Shown here in pieces: positions 1-7,464 of a stretch of DNA of 8,353 nt. Position numbers and translations under genes: made by a program. The stretch is taken from the NCBI GenBank assembly GCA_025997895.1, contig BNVF01000097.1:1-8353 (forward strand). The letters are read 5' to 3'. The notes under the pieces were generated by a model. It saw only the letters and a list, made by a program, of their open reading frames with translations, was not told the origin of the DNA and ran no database searches. Positions within the stretch are counted from its first letter, which is position 1, and each line of letters starts with the position of its first letter. The stretch comes from Spirochaetia bacterium. Its GTDB lineage: Bacteria; Spirochaetota; Spirochaetia; Treponematales; Breznakiellaceae.

Positions 1-127
1 AGGCAGTGGCAGCTTACATTGAAGAAGCCGCCCGCAAGAGCGACCTTGAGCGTACGGATCTTGCCAAAGAAAAAACCGGCGTGTTCAGCGGCGCTTATGC
101 CATCAACCCGGTGAATAACGAAAAAAT
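1..127 (+). repeat. 127-bp exact copy of an internal leuS segment (upstream copy)
   Basis: Every base from 1 to 127 matches 2619-2745 inside leuS, in the same orientation and reading frame. A weaker match continues to about 133 (one mismatch, at 128), and then the sequences part. In leuS this stretch encodes residues 287 to 328/329, within the CP1 editing domain. Here it opens the TRAP-permease reading frame. The copy touches the window edge, so its true 5' extent is unknown. Complete identity, including at silent positions, means the duplication is recent, kept identical by gene conversion, or an assembly artefact. Confidence 0.97.
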
Positions 128-1652
128 TCCCATTCTGGTCGTGGCGGCGGGATTCATTACCTACGCCTTTGTTACGGGCTTTTCACTGCGCCGGGTGGTA
201 CACCAGCTTTTTTACACCACCGACGGAATCATCGGCACACCTATCGGGGTTTGCTCCACCTTTATCGTGCTCTTTATTTTCCTGGCTGCCTTTCTGGAAA
301 AATCCGGGATCGCCAGTTTCTTTATCGATCTGGCCAATTCGGTGGCGGGCTTTACCGCTGGGGGCCCCGCAAAAGTAGCGGTAATCGCCAGCGCACTGAT
401 GGGGATGTACTCGGGGAGCTCGGTGGCCAATACCGTAGGTTCAGGCAGTGTCACTATTCCGGTGATGAAGAAGACCGGCTATAAGCCTGAGTTTGCCGCG
501 GCTGTGGAAGCCGCCGCTTCCACCGGGGGACAGATCATGCCTCCCATCATGGGCGCCGCCGCCTTTCTTATGGCGGAGCTTACGGGCATTTCCTACCCGG
601 TGATCGCCGTTTCCGCCATTTTACCGGCGGTATTGTACTTTACCGGAATCTTTCTCATGGTCCACTTTGAGGCAAAAAAACTGGGTCTTAAGGGACTGCC
701 CCCGGAAGCTATCCCTCATTTCGGGAAACTCTTCCTTGCCAAAGGTTATCTCTTTCTGCCGGTAGTAGTCCTGGTGGCCATGATGAGCCTTGGCTTTACC
801 CCGGCCTACGCCGCCTGCTTTGGCATCCTTGCCGCCTTTCTGGTGAGCTTTTTCCGCAAGGACACCCGCTTTACCCCGGTGACCTTGCTGGACGCCCTGA
901 CCTCCGGTTCCCGGAACACTATCGGCGTCGCTATGGCCTGCGCCCTTGCCGGCATCGTGGTGGGGATCGTTTCTCTCAGCGGAATCGGCCAACAGCTTAT
1001 CGGCCAGCTTATTGTCGTCGTGAATTTTCCTTTCTTTGTCATGACCGGGACCAGTCTTTTTGTGGCCCTCTTTATCACCATGTTCGCCTGCCTCGTGTTG
1101 GGTATGGGTATTCCCACTACGGCAAATTATGTTATCATGGCCACCATCACCGCCCCTATGGTGATGCGGGCGGGAACCGAGATAGGCATTGGGGTTCCGC
1201 TCCTGGCGGCCCATATGTTTGTTTTCTATTTTGGAATAGTTGCGGACATTACCCCGCCGGTGGCCCTGGCAGCCTACGCCGGTTCCGCCATTGCCAAGTC
1301 CAACCCCATCAAAACCGGCATCACCGCCACCCGGCTGGCCATCACCGCCTTCATCATCCCCTATATGTTCGTGTTCAGCCCGGCTATGCTCTTCATCAAC
1401 ACCACCCCTTTCAAGGTAATATTGATCGTGCTGACTTCCTTTATCGGTATGTTCGGCCTTGCCTCCGGAATTGGGGGTTACATGTTCCGTAAAGTGGGTC
1501 TCCCCTGGCGCCTTGCCGCCGTCGTCGGAGGACTCCTCCTCATCGAGCCGGGGCATATAACTGACCTAATCGGCTTTGGCCTTATCGCGGTGGTAACAGC
1601 AGTGCAGGTTATCAGCTTGAAGCGGGAGAAAAGCCTGGCAGAGAAGGCGTAG
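3..1652 (+). CDS. TRAP transporter fused permease (DctM-type), N-terminus replaced by a LeuRS fragment; open at the 5' edge
   Basis: From about residue 43 of this frame (counting the GTG at 6 as residue 1) the protein is a multi-pass membrane permease of the TRAP family, 4TM/12TM fused type. It resembles those that work with TAXI-type periplasmic binding proteins to import organic acids using an ion gradient; the substrate cannot be read here. The strongest signature is at residues 133-191: a [12 protein letters not shown] loop, [21 protein letters not shown], then [20 protein letters not shown]. Many hydrophobic segments follow (for example 80-97, 196-220, 244-285, 310-345), then a [10 protein letters not shown] motif and a hydrophobic C-terminal part. 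The usual N-terminal section of the fused family is absent: residues 1-41 come from LeuRS and the permease begins inside a transmembrane helix. The GTG at 6 has no support as a start, because the frame stays open to the window edge. No binding-protein gene is visible. The permease identity is sure; the fusion may be a duplication junction or a misassembly. Confidence 0.85.
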   Translation, partial: AVAAYIEEAARKSDLERTDLAKEKTGVFSGAYAINPVNNEKIPILVVAAGFITYAFVTGFSLRRVVHQLFYTTDGIIGTPIGVCSTFIVLFIFLAAFLEKSGIASFFIDLANSVAGFTAGGPAKVAVIASALMGMYSGSSVANTVGSGSVTIPVMKKTGYKPEFAAAVEAAASTGGQIMPPIMGAAAFLMAELTGISYPVIAVSAILPAVLYFTGIFLMVHFEAKKLGLKGLPPEAIPHFGKLFLAKGYLFLPVVVLVAMMSLGFTPAYAACFGILAAFLVSFFRKDTRFTPVTLLDALTSGSRNTIGVAMACALAGIVVGIVSLSGIGQQLIGQLIVVVNFPFFVMTGTSLFVALFITMFACLVLGMGIPTTANYVIMATITAPMVMRAGTEIGIGVPLLAAHMFVFYFGIVADITPPVALAAYAGSAIAKSNPIKTGITATRLAITAFIIPYMFVFSPAMLFINTTPFKVILIVLTSFIGMFGLASGIGGYMFRKVGLPWRLAAVVGGLLLIEPGHITDLIGFGLIAVVTAVQVISLKREKSLAEKA

Positions 1653-1705
1653 GTTAGGGATAGCATTTCATTGCGTACAGCATAACAGGTGTGGCAAACT
1701 ACCGC

Positions 1706-1734
1706 TTCACTTCCTTACATAGAAATATTATAAT
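1706..1734 (+). promoter_or_regulatory. Candidate sigma-70 promoter for leuS
   Basis: A perfect -10 box TATAAT (1729-1734) lies 17 bases after TTCACT (1706-1711), which matches four of six -35 positions. Predicted transcription starts near 1741, giving a leader of about 20 bases that carries the AAGGAG ribosome binding site. The promoter lies between the TRAP stop codon and leuS, so leuS should be expressed independently of the transporter gene. Confidence 0.6.
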
Positions 1735-1743
1735 CGCAAGCAT

Positions 1744-1749
1744 AAGGAG
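1744..1749 (+). promoter_or_regulatory. Ribosome binding site that fixes the leuS start
   Basis: AAGGAG stands 10 bases before the ATG at 1760. It favours that ATG over the in-frame GTG at 1691, which lies upstream of the predicted promoter and would add 23 residues not typical of the family. Confidence 0.75.
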
Positions 1750-1759
1750 TCCGGCAGAC

Positions 1760-4252
1760 ATGGCGAAATATCCCTTTGAGACCATTGAACCCAAGTGGCA
1801 GAAGTATTGGGCGGAACACAACACTTTTAAGGCAACGGAAGACCCAGCCTTTCCCAAAGACAAGCGCCGCTATGTTCTGGATATGTTTCCCTATCCTTCG
1901 GCCCAGGGGCTGCACGTTGGCCACCCCGAAGGCTACACCGCCACCGACATTTACTGCCGTTACCTCCGCATGGCAGGCTATAATGTGCTGCATCCTATGG
2001 GCTTTGACGCCTTTGGCCTTCCCGCTGAAAATTACGCGATTAAAACCGGCACCCACCCGGCCATTACAACTGCGGCAAATATTGAGCGTTTTCGCTCACA
2101 GATCAAGGCGTTGGGCTTTTCCTATGATTGGGATCGCGAAGTGGATACATCCGGCGAAGCATACTACCGCTGGACCCAATGGATCTTCCTCAAACTGTTT
2201 GAAAAAGGACTTGCCTATGAAGCCGAAAGTCCCATCAACTGGTGCCCCTCCTGCAAGACCGGCCTTGCCAACGAAGAAGTAAAGGACGGTCTCTGCGACC
2301 GCTGCGGCTCAAAAGTTACGCGCAAACGTATACGCCAGTGGATACTTAAAATCACCGCTTACGCCGAGCGGCTCCTTGCGGACCTGGACGGCCTTGACTG
2401 GCCGGAGCCGGTCAAACTTATGCAGCGTAACTGGATAGGCCGCAGCGAAGGCGCGAATGTAACATTCAAAATTGACGGCCAGAGCGACACTGGAGAGACC
2501 GAAGGTCTTTCCCTGGAAATCTATACCACCCGGCCGGACACCCTTTTCGGCGCGACCTACATGGTACTCTCTCCCGAACATTCCCTGGTGGAGAAAATCA
2601 CCACTCCCGCACAGAAGCAGGCAGTGGCAGCTTACATTGAAGAAGCCGCCCGCAAGAGCGACCTTGAGCGTACGGATCTTGCCAAAGAAAAAACCGGCGT
2701 GTTCAGCGGCGCTTATGCCATCAACCCGGTGAATAACGAAAAAATACCCATCTGGATCGCCGATTACGTGCTCATTTCCTACGGTACCGGCGCCATCATG
2801 GCTGTTCCCGCCCACGATGAGCGCGACTGGGATTTTGCCAAGGCGTTCAATCTGCCGATTATATTGGTTGTAGCCGCCGAAAAGCCCGAAGCGGGAAAAG
2901 ATTATTCCGCCGCGCCCGCCGAATGTACCGCAGCGGACGGCTACTCGGTGAACTCAGGCCAATTCAGCAGCCTTCCTACAGGCGAGGCAAAAAAGCGCAT
3001 AACGGACTGGCTTGAAGAAAAAGGCATAGGCAAGCGGGCGGTAAACTACAAACTGCGGGACTGGATATTCAGCCGCCAGCGTTACTGGGGCGAGCCCATC
3101 CCCATTGTGCACTGCGAAAAATGCGCCGCAGAGCGCGGCTCCGGGATCGTTCCGCTGCCGGAAAGCGCGCTGCCCCTTAAACTGCCGGAAGTAACATCTT
3201 ACGCCCCTACCGGCACCGGCGAATCACCGCTTGCGGGCATAACGGACTGGGTGAACACCACTTGCCCCCAATGCGGCGGCCCGGCAAAACGGGAAACCAA
3301 CACCATGCCCCAGTGGGCGGGCTCCTGCTGGTATTACCTCCGCTACCTTGACCCCCATAATGACAAGGCTTTCGCCGCAAAGGACAAAATTGACTACTGG
3401 GCACCGGTGGATCTGTACGTGGGCGGCGCCGAACACGCGGTGCTCCATCTGCTCTACAGCCGCTTCTGGCACAAGGTGCTCTACGACTTCGGCCTGGTGA
3501 ACACCGTTGAGCCATTCCAGCGGCTCATTAACCAGGGCATGATCCTGGGCGAGGACAACCAGAAGATGAGCAAGAGCCGGGGCAATGTGATCAACCCCGA
3601 CGATATTATCAAAAATTACGGTGCCGACGCTATGCGGGTCTACGAAATGTTCATGGGCCCCCTGGAAGTGAGCAAGCCCTGGATCACTGCGGGTCTTGTT
3701 GGCGTATCACGCTTTCTGGAGCGCCTTTGGGCCATTGGTGAGAAGCCGTTATGCGAAACCGAGCCGGGAACCGATGCTGCGGGCGGTGAAGCGCTGCAAA
3801 AGCTCCTTCACAAGACCATTAAAAAAGTGAGCGAAGACACTGCCACTCTCAACTTTAACACCGCCATCAGCGCCATGATGATCTACTCCAACGAGCTGGT
3901 AAAACTCACCGAAATTAAGCGTGCCCTCTGGGAACCGCTGGTGATCATGCTCAGCGCCTACGCCCCCCATCTGGGTGAGGAGCTCTGGGAAAAATTGGGG
4001 CATACGGAAACCGTATCCGCTTCTTCCTGGCCTGCTTACGATGAAGCCCTCACCGTTGACAACGAGGTAACCATTGTAGCCCAGGTAAATGGCAAGATCC
4101 GTGACAAATTCACCGCCGCCGCCGGAACCCCAAAGGCGGAGCTTGAGAAAACCGCCCTGGCCCTGCCGGGGGTACTCAAGTGGACCGAGGGGCAGGCTGT
4201 GGTGAAGGTTATTGCGGTGCCGGATAAATTGGTCAATATTGTGGTGAAGTAA
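1760..4252 (+). CDS. leuS: Leucyl-tRNA synthetase
   Basis: This cytoplasmic class I enzyme charges tRNA-Leu with leucine using ATP and hydrolyses mischarged tRNA in its editing domain. With the ATG at 1760 it has 830 residues, normal for a bacterial LeuRS. Visible parts in order: the HIGH-type signature HVGH at 52-55; a zinc ribbon with C162, C165, C179 and C182; the CP1 editing domain with TTRPDT at 256-261 and [15 protein letters not shown] ending near 355 (conserved Asp at 353); a second pair of CxxC motifs (HCEKC and TCPQCGG) further on; KMSKS at 602-606; then the anticodon-binding and C-terminal domains, including [11 protein letters not shown]. Nothing is missing. Residues 287 to 328/329 are encoded by the segment copied at the window start. 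The gene converges with tyrA, with 5 bases between stop codons. Confidence 0.98.
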   Translation: MAKYPFETIEPKWQKYWAEHNTFKATEDPAFPKDKRRYVLDMFPYPSAQGLHVGHPEGYTATDIYCRYLRMAGYNVLHPMGFDAFGLPAENYAIKTGTHPAITTAANIERFRSQIKALGFSYDWDREVDTSGEAYYRWTQWIFLKLFEKGLAYEAESPINWCPSCKTGLANEEVKDGLCDRCGSKVTRKRIRQWILKITAYAERLLADLDGLDWPEPVKLMQRNWIGRSEGANVTFKIDGQSDTGETEGLSLEIYTTRPDTLFGATYMVLSPEHSLVEKITTPAQKQAVAAYIEEAARKSDLERTDLAKEKTGVFSGAYAINPVNNEKIPIWIADYVLISYGTGAIMAVPAHDERDWDFAKAFNLPIILVVAAEKPEAGKDYSAAPAECTAADGYSVNSGQFSSLPTGEAKKRITDWLEEKGIGKRAVNYKLRDWIFSRQRYWGEPIPIVHCEKCAAERGSGIVPLPESALPLKLPEVTSYAPTGTGESPLAGITDWVNTTCPQCGGPAKRETNTMPQWAGSCWYYLRYLDPHNDKAFAAKDKIDYWAPVDLYVGGAEHAVLHLLYSRFWHKVLYDFGLVNTVEPFQRLINQGMILGEDNQKMSKSRGNVINPDDIIKNYGADAMRVYEMFMGPLEVSKPWITAGLVGVSRFLERLWAIGEKPLCETEPGTDAAGGEALQKLLHKTIKKVSEDTATLNFNTAISAMMIYSNELVKLTEIKRALWEPLVIMLSAYAPHLGEELWEKLGHTETVSASSWPAYDEALTVDNEVTIVAQVNGKIRDKFTAAAGTPKAELEKTALALPGVLKWTEGQAVVKVIAVPDKLVNIVVK
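2619..2745 (+). repeat. 127-bp exact repeat, resident copy within leuS
   Basis: This is the partner of the repeat at 1-127, offset by 2618 bases. It is the native copy, since it sits inside a complete LeuRS editing domain. The distance between copies defines the unit that would be duplicated in a tandem-duplication model. Confidence 0.97.
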
Positions 4253-4262
4253 AAGCTTCACC
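4243..4262. other. Small hairpin across the leuS and tyrA stop codons
   Basis: GGTGAAG (4243-4249) and CTTCACC (4256-4262) form a perfect 7-bp stem with a 6-base loop. The stem or loop includes the leuS TAA and the tyrA TGA on opposite strands. Neither side is followed by a T-run, so it is not a standard intrinsic terminator. It could slow or process both converging transcripts, or be chance. Confidence 0.3.
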
Positions 4263-5127
4263 CGTTCATCGCCGCCCGGCGCTCCCGTACCAGCGCGAGC
4301 CGCTTCTCCAGTTCCTCCGCCGCCCCGCCGCTGATTAGGGCTTTCAGCGCGTCAAGGCTTTCCTCAAACTGCTCAATCCGCTCAAGCAGGGCTTCCCGGT
4401 TTTCAATAAAAAGTTCGGTCCACATGGGCGCGTTGAGCATGGCGATGCGGGTAAGGTCTTCAAAACTGCCGCCGCCAAAGCGGGTAATGGCGGTATCGGC
4501 TTCGCAGTCAATAAGGGCCGCGGCGATCACATGGCAGAGCTGGCTGGTGAAGGCGATTTTCCGGTCGTGGCCGGCGGCGCTTGTCTCGGTAATGCGGCCG
4601 AATCCCATACGGCGGATCAGGGTTTTGAGGAAGTCCAGGTTTTCGCCCTTGTTACGTTCAAGAGGGGTAAGGATGTAATTCTTTCCCGTAAAATCGCACA
4701 GAGCGGCATTGCTGAACCCGCCTCTCTCGGCCCCGGCCATGGGGTGGCCGGGAATAAAATCAAGGTCTGGGCGGAATTTTTCCGCCGCACTTGCAATGTT
4801 TCCTTTTATTCCGGCGATATCGGTAATAAGGGCGCCGCTCTTGAAAGCACCTTCCCAGCGCTCAAGAAATTTCAGCAATGTGGAAGGATTAAGGCAGAGA
4901 AAAACCAAATCGCAGGCACTGAGCATTTCGGCAAGATCGTCTTCAGCCTTCCAGCCTTTTTCAATAAGCCCTGCCGCTTCAGCAGCCGCCAGGGTTTCGG
5001 CGTCAGCATCGCAGGCAAGCAATCGGTTGCGCATAACACCACAGCGATTGCGCAGGGCCATAGCGACAGCGCCGCCCATGAGCCCCATGCCAACAATGCC
5101 TACCGTACATTCCTCAATAGGTTTCAC
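4258..5127 (-). CDS. tyrA: Prephenate dehydrogenase
   Basis: This cytoplasmic enzyme oxidatively decarboxylates prephenate with NAD(P) to 4-hydroxyphenylpyruvate, the committed step to tyrosine. The 289-residue protein begins with a Rossmann nucleotide-binding motif, GIVGMGLMGG (10-19). It continues with TDIAGIKG (102-109), GHPMAGAE (127-134, with the expected catalytic His at 128), a helix with HDRKIAFTSQLCH (187-199), and GGGSFEDLTRIA (218-229), whose Arg 227 fits the substrate-binding arginine of the family. It ends in a charged helix and carries no C-terminal ACT domain. The start is GTG at 5127, supported by GAGGAG 6 bases upstream; the overlapping ATG at 5129 meets a stop at once. It follows the short DAHP synthase-like gene by 28 bases and is probably co-transcribed with serS. 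An arogenate-using enzyme cannot be excluded. Confidence 0.93.
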   Translation of the reverse strand: MKPIEECTVGIVGMGLMGGAVAMALRNRCGVMRNRLLACDADAETLAAAEAAGLIEKGWKAEDDLAEMLSACDLVFLCLNPSTLLKFLERWEGAFKSGALITDIAGIKGNIASAAEKFRPDLDFIPGHPMAGAERGGFSNAALCDFTGKNYILTPLERNKGENLDFLKTLIRRMGFGRITETSAAGHDRKIAFTSQLCHVIAAALIDCEADTAITRFGGGSFEDLTRIAMLNAPMWTELFIENREALLERIEQFEESLDALKALISGGAAEELEKRLALVRERRAAMNG

Positions 5128-5133
5128 ATAACG

Positions 5134-5139
5134 CTCCTC
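5134..5139 (-). promoter_or_regulatory. Ribosome binding site for the tyrA GTG start
   Basis: On the minus strand GAGGAG precedes the GTG at 5127 with a 6-base spacer. It settles the choice of GTG over the overlapping out-of-frame ATG. Confidence 0.7.
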
Positions 5140-5155
5140 AGGGGATTTTTACCGG

Positions 5156-5317
5156 TTATATTGTTTTTTCCTCAATGACGGTGGTATCCCCCACCAGGCC
5201 CAGCACGGTCTGGATGGCGCCCCCGGAAAAATTGACCTTTACACCCTGCTTTTCAAGAGCATCAGTAAATTCACGGGCATCTTCCCGACTGACCCCATGT
5301 TTTATCGCTATAATCAT
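5156..5317 (-). CDS. Stand-alone N-terminal ACT-like domain of DAHP synthase (53 residues), truncated or detached
   Basis: The 53-residue product begins MIIAIKHGVSREDAREF and contains SGGAIQTVLGLVGDT (31-45), ending in EEKTI. It matches the beta-alpha-beta start of the ferredoxin-like/ACT-like regulatory domain that precedes the catalytic barrel of Thermotoga-type DAHP synthases (first step of aromatic synthesis), including the small-residue turn before the TVxGxxGD strand. The catalytic barrel is absent: a TAA follows and tyrA begins 28 bases later. The ATG overlaps the serS TGA as ATGA, so translation is probably coupled. Either most of an aroF gene was deleted, leaving a remnant, or this is a kept micro-protein that could bind aromatic amino acids as a separate regulator. 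The clean frame and coupling favour real translation; function is inferred only. Confidence 0.65.
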   Translation of the reverse strand: MIIAIKHGVSREDAREFTDALEKQGVKVNFSGGAIQTVLGLVGDTTVIEEKTI

Positions 5318-6588
5318 TTTCTTTTAATCACTTCAAAACCGCAGTAGGGAACCAACGCCCTGGGGAGCCGCACCGAGCCGTCAGCCTGCTGAAAATTTTC
5401 CAGAATGGCGATGATGGCCCTGGAAACAGCCACGGCAGTACCGTTAAGCATGTGGACAAATTTATTTTTACCGTCGTCGTCTTTGTAACGGATATTGAGC
5501 CGCCGGGCCTGGTAATCGGTACAGTTTGAAGTAGACGTTACTTCGCCCCATTCGCCATTGTTGCGGCCAGGCATCCATGCCTCAAGGTCCCACTTGCGGT
5601 AAGCCGGCGCGCCCAGATCGCCGGTGCAGGTATCCACCACCCGGAAGGGGATGTTGAGGCCGTCAAAAATTTCTTCCTCTATGGAACGCAGTTCTTCATG
5701 GAAGCGGCCGGATTCCTCAGGCAGGCAGTAGACGAACATTTCCAGCTTGGTAAACTGGTGCACCCGGTACAGGCCCTTGGAAAACTGCCCGGCAGCGCCT
5801 GCTTCACGGCGAAAGCAGTGGGAAAGCCCGGCCATGCGCAGGGGCAGTTTGTCCCTGGAAAGGATCGTGTTGGAGTAGTAGCCGCCAAGGGTTATCTCCG
5901 CAGTACCTACCAGACACGTTTCCTCGCCTTCCAAAGTATACACATTGGATTCCGATCCCCGTGGATTAAAACCGATGCCTTCAAGAATCTCTTCTCTGGC
6001 AACATCGGGCGTAATAAAGGGAGTAAAGCCCTTCTTTTGCAAAATATCCAGCGCATAACGGACAATGCCAAGTTCCAGAAACACCCCTTCGTTTTTAAGG
6101 TAGTAAAACTTGGTTCCCGAAACTTTGGTGGCGGAATCAAAATCGATAATATCCAAATCCTGGCCAAGCTTTACATGGTCGGCGGGCGCAAAGTCAAACT
6201 TTGTGGGCTCCCCAACCCGTTTCACCTCAAGGTTATCCTTGTCTTCCCTGCCCACCGGTGCGTCAGGATGGGCCATGTTGGGAATCTTCCGGGCCTCGGT
6301 TTCAAGCTCCTTTTCTACGACGGCCAGCTCCGTTTCCGCGGCGGTAATCCATTCTTTGAGCTTCTTCCCTTCTTCAATAAGGGCGTTCCGCTGCTCCTGT
6401 TCAATTTTGCCCTTCATGGTCCCGGCGTTGGTGTTCCGCTTTTGCTGCAGGGACTGGAGATGGGTGGCAAGTTCGGTCCGCCGGTTATACAGGCGCACCA
6501 CCGCCTCGGCATCGGCCTTCATAAAGCGGTCGGCGATATTCGCCATTACCGCGTGCAGATTTTCTACAATGAATTTATTGTCAAGCAT
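5314..6588 (-). CDS. serS: Seryl-tRNA synthetase
   Basis: This cytoplasmic class II enzyme charges tRNA-Ser, and tRNA-Sec if present, with serine. It has 424 residues, the usual length. An N-terminal charged helical arm (about residues 25-105, with QSLQQKRN and LKEWITAAETELAVVEKELE) is the coiled coil that grips the long variable arm of tRNA-Ser. The class II core follows: GTAEITLGGYYSN, motif 2 around FRREAGAAGQFSKGLYRVHQ, TCTGDLGAPAYRKWDLEAWMPG, TSTSNCTDYQARRLNIRY, and motif 3 near the end (NGTAVAVSRAIIAILENFQ to RLPRALVPY). The ATG at 6588 gives the standard N-terminus but has no Shine-Dalgarno sequence before it. It is first in the cluster with the DAHP synthase-like gene (ATGA overlap) and tyrA. 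Confidence 0.97.
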   Translation of the reverse strand: MLDNKFIVENLHAVMANIADRFMKADAEAVVRLYNRRTELATHLQSLQQKRNTNAGTMKGKIEQEQRNALIEEGKKLKEWITAAETELAVVEKELETEARKIPNMAHPDAPVGREDKDNLEVKRVGEPTKFDFAPADHVKLGQDLDIIDFDSATKVSGTKFYYLKNEGVFLELGIVRYALDILQKKGFTPFITPDVAREEILEGIGFNPRGSESNVYTLEGEETCLVGTAEITLGGYYSNTILSRDKLPLRMAGLSHCFRREAGAAGQFSKGLYRVHQFTKLEMFVYCLPEESGRFHEELRSIEEEIFDGLNIPFRVVDTCTGDLGAPAYRKWDLEAWMPGRNNGEWGEVTSTSNCTDYQARRLNIRYKDDDGKNKFVHMLNGTAVAVSRAIIAILENFQQADGSVRLPRALVPYCGFEVIKRK

Positions 6589-6593
6589 GATTT

Positions 6594-6622
6594 AGTGTAG
6601 CAAATGGGCAATAAGCCCGCAA
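6594..6622 (-). promoter_or_regulatory. Weak candidate promoter for a leaderless serS transcript
   Basis: On the minus strand TTGCGG (6622-6617) and TACACT (6599-6594) are separated by 17 bases. Transcription would begin at or within a base or two of the serS ATG. That fits the lack of any ribosome binding site there. Both boxes are imperfect, so this is only a suggestion. Read-through from the higBA promoter is another possible source of serS mRNA. Confidence 0.28.
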
Positions 6623-6659
6623 GCAGGCGCCAAGTAAATTCCGCAGGGATATAAGAGTG

Positions 6660-6944
6660 TCAACTATCCTGTACCAGCGGAACAACGCTCAAGGTCTTGC
6701 CCAATGGTGCTAAAACTTTGAGAACTGTATCCAGTTGGGGATTGTTTCCTTTCTCCATACGGGCAATAACCGGCTGGCGTACCCCGCTCAATTCCTCAAG
6801 CTTTTTCTGCGTTAAGCCCTTTTCACGTCGGGCTTTAATAAGCTCGCCGATAATGGCTACCCGTAAGTCACTTTCAGCGATTTCTTCGGGAGTAAACAGT
6901 TCTTTTCTGACATCATCCCATCTAATGCTTTTCGGCTTACTCAT
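6660..6944 (-). CDS. higA: HigA-type antitoxin, XRE-family helix-turn-helix protein
   Basis: The 94-residue protein has a Cro/C1-type helix-turn-helix at about residues 35-85. It reads IKARREKGLTQKKLEELSGV, then RQPVIARMEKGNNPQLDTVLKVLAPLGKTL, and is preceded by a short acidic N-terminal region. In this family the antitoxin neutralises the toxin by binding it and represses its own operon. The ATG at 6944 is supported by AAGGAG (6958-6953) 8 bases upstream, and the gene overlaps the toxin's 3' end by 8 bases. The toxin-first order and the overlap are typical of HigBA modules. It looks intact. Confidence 0.88.
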   Translation of the reverse strand: MSKPKSIRWDDVRKELFTPEEIAESDLRVAIIGELIKARREKGLTQKKLEELSGVRQPVIARMEKGNNPQLDTVLKVLAPLGKTLSVVPLVQDS

Positions 6945-7299
6945 TTTCTATACTCCTTGAAATGAATTCCGCTAAATTGCGTTTAGCCTGCTCTATTTCC
7001 CCTTTGGGAGTTTTCCGTGTTTTTTTCACAAAACAATGGAGCAGAACAAACTTATCCCCAGTCCATGCAGCAAATAAAATACGATCTCGAATTGGACGCA
7101 ATTCCCATATTTCGCCTTCAAGATGTTTCATGTATGGTTCCCCCGCAGTGGTACCGTAAACTTTCAGGGCTTCAATATAGTCCTGTATCTTGTTCACCTT
7201 GATCCGGCTGTCTTTCCCCTTCCGTTTGGCTAAATCTTGCAAATATTCCAGGATCGGCACTTTGCCGTTTTTGTCCTGGTAAAAAACAACTTCATACAC
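6937..7299 (-). CDS. higB: HigB-type toxin, RelE/ParE superfamily (phage Gp49-like)
   Basis: The 120-residue basic protein starts MYEVVFYQDKNGKVPILEYL. Its core (KHLEGEIWELRPIRDRILFA, then AWTGDKFVLLHCFVKKTRKT and PKGEIEQAKR) is the hallmark of the Gp49/HigB group. These toxins cut mRNA at the ribosome when freed from the antitoxin. The arginines in LRPIRDRI and the lysine-rich KKTRKTPK segment expected for RNA binding are present, so the toxin appears functional. The start is GTG at 7299 with a modest GAGGT 6 bases before it. It leads a two-gene operon with higA under its own promoter. The symbol follows family convention; a different RelE-type name is possible. Confidence 0.85.
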   Translation of the reverse strand: MYEVVFYQDKNGKVPILEYLQDLAKRKGKDSRIKVNKIQDYIEALKVYGTTAGEPYMKHLEGEIWELRPIRDRILFAAWTGDKFVLLHCFVKKTRKTPKGEIEQAKRNLAEFISRSIENE

Positions 7300-7310
7300 C
7301 GTTTGACCTC

Positions 7311-7323
7311 ATATTATCAATAT
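7311..7323. promoter_or_regulatory. Candidate HigA operator over the -10 box
   Basis: ATATT-ATC-AATAT is a perfect inverted repeat (5-bp arms, 3-base centre) covering most of the -10 box and the predicted start site. That is where a self-repressing HigA dimer would bind. The arms are short and AT-rich, so chance is possible. Confidence 0.4.
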
Positions 7324-7347
7324 ACTTTTAAGTTATTAGAATGTCAA
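7319..7347 (-). promoter_or_regulatory. Strong sigma-70 promoter of the higBA operon
   Basis: On the minus strand a perfect -35 TTGACA (7347-7342) and a -10 TATATT (7324-7319) are separated by exactly 17 bases. Transcription should begin around 7312, about 12 bases before the higB GTG. Confidence 0.75.
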
Positions 7348-7392
7348 TCGGACAGAGGAGGAGAGAGGGCAGGGGAACCTTCGCTCATTCGG

Positions 7393-7421
7393 TTGAGATC
7401 AAGTGCCAGACCGGATATTGT
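7393..7421 (+). promoter_or_regulatory. Possible promoter for the decayed antitoxin-toxin module
   Basis: TTGAGA (7393-7398) and TATTGT (7416-7421) are 17 bases apart, 43 bases before the DUF2281 gene's ATG. The boxes match five and four of six consensus positions. Just upstream (about 7349-7378) is a purine-rich tract with no obvious role. Confidence 0.3.
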
Positions 7422-7464
7422 TTATGCTCCCTTTTCAGAGTACACTTACCACAGGAGCTTAGCC

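Noticed and set aside
6..8. GTG at 6 as a true start of the TRAP gene
   Set aside because: The frame is open to the window edge and this codon is an internal valine of the copied leuS segment.
621..1556. 311-codon minus-strand frame inside the TRAP permease
   Set aside because: Its composition is rich in Gly, His and Asp with no domain pattern, as expected for the complement of a hydrophobic membrane-protein gene.
1691..1759. GTG at 1691 as the leuS start, adding 23 residues
   Set aside because: It lies upstream of the TATAAT promoter and has no ribosome binding site, while the ATG at 1760 has AAGGAG and gives the usual LeuRS N-terminus.
4531..5178. 215-codon plus-strand frame across tyrA
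   Set aside because: It is antisense to a clear prephenate dehydrogenase and has no recognisable motifs or start signals.
5698..6600. 300-codon plus-strand frame across serS
   Set aside because: It is antisense to an intact seryl-tRNA synthetase and shows no family features.
6635..6663. Promoter for serS based on a perfect TTGACA at 6663-6658 (minus strand)
   Set aside because: At 16 to 18 bases downstream there is no acceptable -10 box (AATTTA is the best), and the hexamer overlaps the higA stop codon.
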